This document shows, one piece after another, positions 1-4,588 of a stretch of DNA of 5,996 bases (positions are counted from its first letter, which is position 1; every line of letters starts with the position of its first letter). A program made the position numbers and the translations under genes. Location: assembly GCA_030629865.1 (NCBI GenBank), contig DAOVOC010000055.1, positions 1 to 5,996 of the forward strand, written 5' to 3'. The DNA is from a bacterium (GTDB lineage Bacteria > Babelota > Babeliae > Babelales > GCA-2401785). Under the pieces are notes generated by a model. That model worked only from the letters and a program-made list of their open reading frames with translations. It searched no databases and was not told where the DNA came from.

Positions 1-38
1 GCGGAAGGTCGCGAGTTCGAGTCTCGTCAGCCCCGCCA
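1..38 (+). tRNA. tRNA 3' part, probably tRNA-Asp (5' end outside window)
   Basis: The first 38 bases read as the 3' half of a tRNA. They comprise a 5-base anticodon-stem 3' strand (GCGGA, 1-5), a 5-base variable loop (AGGTC, 6-10), a T-arm with stem GCGAG/CTCGT and loop TTCGAGT (11-27), the acceptor 3' strand CAGCCCC (28-34), discriminator G (35) and an encoded CCA (36-38). The short variable loop excludes Ser, Leu and Tyr. Discriminator G with AGGTC plus this T-arm resembles bacterial tRNA-Asp, while tRNA-Asn is the main alternative. The anticodon lies outside the window, so the identity is inferred. That this is a tRNA end is nearly certain. Confidence 0.85.
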
Positions 39-62
39 GTTAAATCTGGCACAAAGAAATTG

Positions 63-99
63 ATCCCCGCAGGGTGTTCTCTGTGGGGATTGTTTTTTT
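63..99 (+). terminator. Rho-independent terminator after the tRNA
   Basis: A 10-bp stem (63-72 with 81-90, one G-T pair, C/G-rich core) encloses an 8-base loop and is followed by a seven-T run at 93-99. It lies 24 bases after the tRNA CCA end, so it most likely ends the tRNA transcript. On the opposite strand the same hairpin lies 24 bases beyond the tyrS stop codon and is followed only by a weak T-rich stretch (ATTTCTTTG), so it may also stop the convergent tyrS transcript, less efficiently. Confidence 0.9.
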
Positions 100-123
100 A
101 ATAGAGATAGTCGATAAACAAAA

Positions 124-1323
124 TTAGATGAGTTTGAAAATTTTCTTTTTACCAACTTTAAGAATCGAACCTTGTTTCCAATTTGCCTGACTATGGAATT
201 CTTCTACTTTTTTATTATTAATACTTACGGAGCCAGCTTCAATGAGTCGTTTTGCTTCAGATGATGTTTTTACAGCTCCTGTGTTTTTGAGTAAGTCGAC
301 AATCCAGCATGGGGAAGATATTTCATTGCTTATCTTTACCTGCAAAGCTTGAGAATAATCTTTTTGTTGAAAAATAGCTTCAAAATTTTGCTGTCCTTCT
401 AGTGCATCTTCTTTAGACCAAAAACGTTCAATGATTTCGAATGCCAAGGTTTTTTTTAGATTCATAGGGTGACGTTTTTCTATTTTTACATCTTGCTGCA
501 TCTGCTTAATTTCAGATTCAGATTTTAGTAAAAGTAGGGCATAGTAGCGCCACATGAGCTTATCTGAAATAGACATGAGTTTTGCAAAGGCTTGTTTTGC
601 ATCTTCATTGAGCCCGACATAATTGTTTAAACTTTTTGACATTTTTTCTGTGCCATCAAGGCCTTCAAGGATTGGCATTGTCAAAACAATTTGGCCTTCT
701 TGACCAGATTGTTCTTGCATGTGGCGGCCCATAAGAAGATTAAATGTTTGGTCTGTGCCACCAAGCTCTACATCGGCGTGCAGCTCCACTGAATCGTAAC
801 CTTGCATGATGGGGTATAAAAGTTCGTGAAGTCCGATTGCAGTATTTGATTTAATGCGCTTGGCAAAATCATCACGTTCGGTGATGCGTGCAAGGGTGAC
901 TTTTCCACATAGCTTTAAAACATCGGCAAACGAAAGCTTGGAAAGCCACTTTGAGTTATAAACGATTTTTAACTTTTTTTTGTCTAAAATTTTTACAACT
1001 TGTTCAAGGTACGTCGCCGCATTTTGTTTTATTTGTTCTTCGCTTAGCGGAGGACGTGTTTTGGATTTACCTGTAGGATCACCGATGCGTGCTGTAAAAT
1101 CACCAATTAAAAATATAATCTCATGCCCTAAATCTTGGAACTGACGCAATTTGGAAAGTACGACGGCATGGCCTAGGTGCAAATCAGCTGCTGTAGGATC
1201 AGCGCCAAACTTTATTTTTAATGGTTTTTTACGTTCAAGTTTTTTAACAAGTTCCGCTTGAGGAAGAACTTGGGCTGTATGTTGTGTTAATTGTTTAATT
1301 TGATCTTGTGGAGAAAATTTCAT
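124..1323 (-). CDS. tyrS: Tyrosine--tRNA ligase (TyrRS, KMSKS-type)
   Basis: Class I aminoacyl-tRNA synthetase of 399 residues that charges tRNA-Tyr with tyrosine in the cytoplasm using ATP. Visible are the HIGH-type motif HLGH (residues 49-52) inside the family block starting FGADPT (39-44), the tyrosine-pocket region with QGYDS (174-178), GGTDQ (188-192), and the KMSKS loop at 227-231. An S4-type RNA-binding domain occupies roughly 338-399. Length and the intact KMSKS fit the TyrZ-like subgroup of bacterial TyrRS. The reading frame is open for 24 more codons upstream, but the start is placed at 1323 because AGGAG lies 7 bases before this ATG and the extension overlaps the upstream gene. It is the second gene of a leftward operon, 10 bp after the M50-like gene. 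All catalytic motifs are present, so it should be active. Confidence 0.97.
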   Translation of the reverse strand: MKFSPQDQIKQLTQHTAQVLPQAELVKKLERKKPLKIKFGADPTAADLHLGHAVVLSKLRQFQDLGHEIIFLIGDFTARIGDPTGKSKTRPPLSEEQIKQNAATYLEQVVKILDKKKLKIVYNSKWLSKLSFADVLKLCGKVTLARITERDDFAKRIKSNTAIGLHELLYPIMQGYDSVELHADVELGGTDQTFNLLMGRHMQEQSGQEGQIVLTMPILEGLDGTEKMSKSLNNYVGLNEDAKQAFAKLMSISDKLMWRYYALLLLKSESEIKQMQQDVKIEKRHPMNLKKTLAFEIIERFWSKEDALEGQQNFEAIFQQKDYSQALQVKISNEISSPCWIVDLLKNTGAVKTSSEAKRLIEAGSVSINNKKVEEFHSQANWKQGSILKVGKKKIFKLI

Positions 1324-1330
1324 GACAATT

Positions 1331-1335
1331 CTCCT
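1331..1335 (-). promoter_or_regulatory. tyrS ribosome binding site overlapping the upstream stop codon
   Basis: On the minus strand AGGAG precedes the tyrS ATG by 7 bases. Its AG is shared with the TAG stop of the M50-like gene (1334-1336). Terminating ribosomes therefore sit directly on the tyrS initiation region, which suggests translational coupling. The site also decides the tyrS start, since no comparable site precedes the longer possible start at 1395. Confidence 0.85.
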
Positions 1336-2038
1336 AGATGAAAACAAATAAGGAAACAATAAGGGCCATAATACCGGCAAATGCTGAAAGTACATTAAAT
1401 ACCATCAGGGAAATAAAAATTAGAGAGCCGATTGGTGGAGCCATATACCTGAAAAATGAATGTGTTTGTGGAAAGTGATTCATAATAATTTCGCACATAT
1501 CGAATTCTGGAATTGGAAGGAGCTGGATGGTTGTGAACCATATGCAGCAATGAAAAAGGAGTATGAAGGACAATATAATCGGTTCAAGAGCAAATGTCGG
1601 TATTGAAGCAAAAGAGACCAGGCGGATGAGGTAGGCAGCTATAACTGCTCCTAAAAAGGTTCCTGCCATTCCAGAAATGCTCGAAATTGTTATGCCTAGA
1701 GTTGAGTTCTTAAAATTAAGAGGATTTACCTCTACTCTTTTTGACCAATTTGGAAGAAGTAGAAACATGGCTGTAAGTTTTGGGCCTAAAGCTATTTGTG
1801 ATGATGGAATAATGATATCTATTATTGTCAAAACGGCTGCAAAGAGAGCTGTAAAAAGAAGATCAACGTGAGCTGTTGGATCGAAGGTTAAAAACCCATT
1901 ATCTTCTGGAGTTGGGTCGCCTAGCCACTTTGCTACTAATGCACGCGAAAATCCTCTAAGTGTCATTGAAAATGCCAAAGCTGGCACGAATAATATGCCA
2001 GATATAATTTCCCGGCTTATTTCTGCAGAAATAGTCAT
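1334..2038 (-). CDS. M50/site-2-protease-like membrane protein lacking the HExxH motif (probable pseudoprotease)
   Basis: A 234-residue polytopic membrane protein related to the short bacterial site-2 proteases (M50B zinc proteases that cut within the membrane). Family landmarks in order: the first helix leading to LRGFSRALVAKWLGDPTP (27-44), where the family normally has an HExxH motif followed by a similar LGDPTP; FDPTAHVD (52-59), matching the usual LNPLAHIDP; VNPLNFKN (104-111), matching VNPRNFRN; and LLPIPEFD (173-180), matching the LLPIPPLDG zinc-ligand motif. The HExxH positions read R28-G-F-S-R32, so both histidines and the glutamate are missing. D180 remains but the following glycine is M. 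Hydrophobic segments lie around 11-26, 58-77, 85-97, 115-142, 150-173 and 200-234. No strong Shine-Dalgarno site is visible, but no other in-frame ATG precedes the motif region. It is first in an operon with tyrS. It probably acts as a non-catalytic membrane scaffold or substrate binder; that role is inference. Confidence 0.8.
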   Translation of the reverse strand: MTISAEISREIISGILFVPALAFSMTLRGFSRALVAKWLGDPTPEDNGFLTFDPTAHVDLLFTALFAAVLTIIDIIIPSSQIALGPKLTAMFLLLPNWSKRVEVNPLNFKNSTLGITISSISGMAGTFLGAVIAAYLIRLVSFASIPTFALEPIILSFILLFHCCIWFTTIQLLPIPEFDMCEIIMNHFPQTHSFFRYMAPPIGSLIFISLMVFNVLSAFAGIMALIVSLFVFI

Positions 2039-2088
2039 GCCGTTTACTTTCTTTTTGTTGTAAGTCTTATGAAAGTTGAAACCTTTAC

Positions 2089-2117
2089 ATGCTAAATAAG
2101 TTTCTGGTTGTGGTCAA
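2089..2117 (-). promoter_or_regulatory. Candidate sigma-70-type promoter for the M50-like/tyrS operon
   Basis: On the minus strand TTGACC (complement of 2112-2117, 5 of 6 to consensus) is followed after exactly 17 bases by TAGCAT (complement of 2089-2094, 4 of 6). Transcription would start near 2082, giving a leader of about 44 bases before the ATG at 2038. Position, spacing and orientation fit. This is a consensus match only, and other A/T-rich hexamers exist nearby. Confidence 0.45.
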
Positions 2118-2141
2118 ACATTAGACCTCTTCACTTATGAT
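2113..2141 (+). promoter_or_regulatory. Candidate promoter for the rightward membrane-protein genes
   Basis: TATGAT at 2136-2141 matches the -10 consensus at 5 of 6 positions. The hexamer 17 bases upstream (GTCAAA, 2113-2118) is a poor -35 (3 of 6). The start would be near 2148, with a leader of about 89 bases. A weaker alternative is TTCACT (2130-2135) with TAAACT (2152-2157) at 16-base spacing. The candidate -35 overlaps that of the leftward promoter, so a regulator bound here could affect both operons. Low confidence. Confidence 0.3.
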
Positions 2142-2173
2142 CAAACTGAGATAAACTTTGCCAGTGCTCTATT

Positions 2174-2191
2174 GCAATCAAGCCGCAATCA
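2174..2191. repeat. Direct repeat GCAATCA x2, 11-bp period, in the leader region
   Basis: GCAATCA occurs at 2174-2180 and again at 2185-2191, separated by 4 bases, so the copies are in phase on one face of the helix. They lie between the candidate rightward promoter and the first start codon. This could be a regulator binding site, but a 7-base repeat in a short A/T-rich region can arise by chance. Confidence 0.35.
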
Positions 2192-2224
2192 GAACGATTT
2201 TGCTTGTGGGCTAGGGGAATGGAA

Positions 2225-2230
2225 AGGGGG
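2225..2230 (+). promoter_or_regulatory. Ribosome binding site fixing the start at 2237
   Basis: AGGGGG lies 6 bases before the ATG at 2237. The frame is open further upstream, with a TTG at 2204 and an ATG at 2219, but neither has a suitably spaced Shine-Dalgarno (the AGGGG before 2219 is only one base away). The 2237 start therefore fits best. Confidence 0.7.
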
Positions 2231-2236
2231 AAAGGC

Positions 2237-4588
2237 ATGGAGAATGGAGTTGGGCAGGATGTCATTGGCGAAAAGCTTTGTAACAAGGGAAAGTTAGGGT
2301 GGTTTTACTGGCTTGTGCCATCGTCAGTGTTGTCAATTTTAACTCTTGTTTTTTATTATCCATCGCTCAAATATCCGTTTCAATTTGACGATCTTGCCAA
2401 CATTACAAAAAATTTTAATATAAGAAGTTTTAATTTCTGGGCAGAGCTGGGCACAACGCAGCGCTGGCTTGGTATGGCCTTAAATAAACTTAATTTTCAG
2501 TGGGGAAGATTCGATCCCTGGTGCTATCGATCCGTTAACTTAACAATTCATATTATGGCCGGTGTTCTAGTTTTTGCTCTTGTTTCTGTTGTCTGCATGA
2601 GGCAGAAGGGCAATGAGTTTTTGCGCAAATATGCTTTGTGGATTGCGTCACTTTCATCAGCTCTTTTTTTGTTACACCCTATTCAAACGCAAGCGGTTTC
2701 TTATGTTATTCAAGCACGGTTAGAAGGGCTTGCTGCGGTTTTTATCCTTTCAACTTTATTGCTTATGGTTTTGTCGTTGCAGGCTCGTTTGACCGTTACA
2801 CGCCTTGGGTTATTTGGATTGGGTGTGTTGACTGGTGTTGCTTCGTGCGGGACTAAAGAAATAGTTATTGTTACTCCATTTTTATTGATGCTTATTGATT
2901 GGTTTTTTATTTCCGAGTGGCAGTGGTCTGCATTTAAGAAAAACTTGGCATACCATGCCATTTTTACAGGGGCAATTGTATTCACATTGCTTCGATTTCT
3001 TGGCGTTAGTTTTATGGGTAATGTTGCAAAGCTAAATGCTCAAACGCACAACAACAAGGGGAACATCTTAACTGATGCGCCATTGGACATGATAACGCCA
3101 ATGCATTTTCTGATTTCTGAATTCAAAGTTATTTTGCATCACTTGCGAATGGCTATTTTTCCTGTAGGAATGAGCGTTGAATATGACTGGAAGCTTTCAG
3201 AAAGTTTTTTAGCACCAGATTCGTTTTTGTCTTTCTTGGCGCTAGCGGGAATTTATGGTGGTGCTTTGTATGCAGCGCTTGTTCGTGGTGAGCGGGTTGT
3301 AACATTTGGCCTTTTTTGGTTTTTGATTGCAGTGCTGCCACGTTGCAGCATTATTGCATCACCAGAACTTGTGTGCGACTACAAGGCATACTTGGCCTAT
3401 GCTGGCCTATTTTTTACGTTGGCTATTCTTTTTGTGAGGCTTGTCGTCTTTGCGTTAAAAAAATATTCGCAGAATTTTGGGTGGCTTTCTAGCGTGAATG
3501 CGAATGTTATAAATACAAGCGCCATTGTTCTTGCGACATTTTTGTTGGGAAGTGCTTCGCTTGCACGCAACCATGTGTGGAGTTCGACAATAGTATTTTG
3601 GGAAGACGCGGTTCGAAAAGCGCCTGGCAAAGCTCGTGCTCACAATAATTTGGGAGTTGCGCTTTCTGAAGCAAATAAATATGAGCGAGCTATTCCTCAT
3701 TATTTGCAGGCTGTTCAGCTGGACAAATTTTATTCTGATCCGTGGAGCAATCTGGCGGTAGCGTATTCGGTTAGTGGAAGAGATGATGAAGCAATTGATG
3801 CTTTAAGACAAGCAATTCGGCTTTCGCCATCGTATCCCGAGGCGTACAACAACTTGGGTACACTGCTTTTGAAAAAGAAAAATTATGGAGAGGCCGAAAA
3901 AATTCTGCAAACTGCGATCAAGCTTCGGCCTTATTATGGAAAAGCATTTTTCAACTTAGGGCGTATGTATCTTGAAAAAGATGAAAAAGATAACGCTTGG
4001 GAATATTTCCAAAAAGCTACTCAGGGTGACTTGGATACCAAAGAAGGTTTTTTTGCGCTTGGACAAGTTGGAATTCGATTGGGGCATTACAAAGAAGCTG
4101 TAGATGCGTTTAACAAGGCTATTTTACGTGGTGGACTAACCCCTCAGCTTGAGTTTTGCCTAGCTAATGCGTATTACCTTGATGGGCAGGTTGATAAGGC
4201 AGAACAATCATACAGAATTTTGCACGAACGCTTTCCTCGTGATGGAAGATTTACATATAACTTGGCCGAAACGCTTTTTGTGAGAAAGAAGTTTGATGAG
4301 GCAGAAAGTTTATTTCGTGTTTGTTGGGGGGCGGGAGAGGATTTCCCTTCAGCATATAGCCGCGTTGCAAGTTGTATAGAAAGTTCAAAGGGGATTCGCG
4401 AAGCGATGGATACTCTGCTTACGGCAAGCAACTCTGGAAAACTTGGGCCTCGTGCCCTGGAAACTGTTGGAAAAGAGCTGGGAAGGCTAAGGCTTCAGGA
4501 CAAAATTTCTAATGGTGACGGAGTAATTACAGGCAAAGACCTTCGTGAAGCTTTTGGGCAGGGTGTTGCCGATGAGGTGACCGCATGA
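2237..4588 (+). CDS. TMTC-like GT-C membrane glycosyltransferase with C-terminal TPR array
   Basis: A 783-residue membrane protein. Residues 1-23 are polar, followed by about 11-12 hydrophobic segments between 24 and 445. A 34-residue-periodic TPR array spans 465-736, and a 47-residue polar tail ends the protein. F50-D51-D52, just after the first helix, resembles the acidic catalytic pair of GT-C glycosyltransferases. HPIQTQ (147-152), RLEGL (161-165), GTKEI (205-209), the FPVG/DW block (308-318) and DYKAYL (381-386) match conserved positions of the DUF1736/TMTC family. TMTCs transfer sugar from a lipid carrier to extracytoplasmic proteins. The expected role is the same chemistry at the cell surface with TPRs holding the acceptor, but donor and acceptor are unknown. 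The tail contains SNGDGVITGKDL (758-769), an EF-hand-like loop lacking the first acid. Its stop overlaps the start of a paralogue (ATGA), implying co-transcription. Family placement is firm; enzymatic activity is inferred. Confidence 0.85.
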   Translation: MENGVGQDVIGEKLCNKGKLGWFYWLVPSSVLSILTLVFYYPSLKYPFQFDDLANITKNFNIRSFNFWAELGTTQRWLGMALNKLNFQWGRFDPWCYRSVNLTIHIMAGVLVFALVSVVCMRQKGNEFLRKYALWIASLSSALFLLHPIQTQAVSYVIQARLEGLAAVFILSTLLLMVLSLQARLTVTRLGLFGLGVLTGVASCGTKEIVIVTPFLLMLIDWFFISEWQWSAFKKNLAYHAIFTGAIVFTLLRFLGVSFMGNVAKLNAQTHNNKGNILTDAPLDMITPMHFLISEFKVILHHLRMAIFPVGMSVEYDWKLSESFLAPDSFLSFLALAGIYGGALYAALVRGERVVTFGLFWFLIAVLPRCSIIASPELVCDYKAYLAYAGLFFTLAILFVRLVVFALKKYSQNFGWLSSVNANVINTSAIVLATFLLGSASLARNHVWSSTIVFWEDAVRKAPGKARAHNNLGVALSEANKYERAIPHYLQAVQLDKFYSDPWSNLAVAYSVSGRDDEAIDALRQAIRLSPSYPEAYNNLGTLLLKKKNYGEAEKILQTAIKLRPYYGKAFFNLGRMYLEKDEKDNAWEYFQKATQGDLDTKEGFFALGQVGIRLGHYKEAVDAFNKAILRGGLTPQLEFCLANAYYLDGQVDKAEQSYRILHERFPRDGRFTYNLAETLFVRKKFDEAESLFRVCWGAGEDFPSAYSRVASCIESSKGIREAMDTLLTASNSGKLGPRALETVGKELGRLRLQDKISNGDGVITGKDLREAFGQGVADEVTA
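3629..4444 (+). repeat. Eight gapless TPR units (8 x 102 bp) within the first TMTC-like gene
   Basis: Protein residues 465-736 (783-residue numbering) divide into eight 34-residue units with no insertion or deletion. Units 1-7 carry the TPR pattern, for example NNLGVAL...ERAIPHYLQAV, SNLAVAY...DEAIDALRQAI and NNLGTLL...GEAEKILQTAI. Unit 8 (FPSAYSRVA...REAMDTLL) is degenerate. TPRs form helical superhelices that bind peptides; here they follow the last membrane helix, probably on the extracytoplasmic side as in TMTC proteins. Confidence 0.88.
4574..4579 (+). promoter_or_regulatory. Ribosome binding site for the ATGA-overlapping start of the second TMTC-like gene
   Basis: GAGGTG lies within the last codons of the upstream gene, 5 bases before the ATG at 4585, which overlaps the upstream TGA. 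This supports coupled initiation at 4585. A second option is GAGGGGG at 4618-4624, 8 bases before an in-frame ATG at 4633, which would give a protein 16 residues shorter. Both sites look usable. Confidence 0.55.

Noticed and set aside
1..50. tRNA 3' end as an integrase attachment site
   Set aside because: No integrase gene, no second copy of the tRNA end and no phage-like genes are present; a tyrS gene follows directly.
1324..1395. 24-residue N-terminal extension of TyrRS starting at 1395
   Set aside because: It overlaps the M50-like gene, encodes residues foreign to TyrRS N-termini, and the ATG at 1323 has a well-spaced AGGAG.
1677..1871. 64-codon open frame on the + strand
   Set aside because: It lies wholly inside the M50-like gene on the opposite strand, and its product resembles no family I recognise.
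2204..2236. Earlier TTG (2204) or ATG (2219) start of the first TMTC-like gene
   Set aside because: Neither has a properly spaced ribosome binding site; AGGGGG six bases before the ATG at 2237 is better, and it puts FDD at the same residue as in the paralogue.
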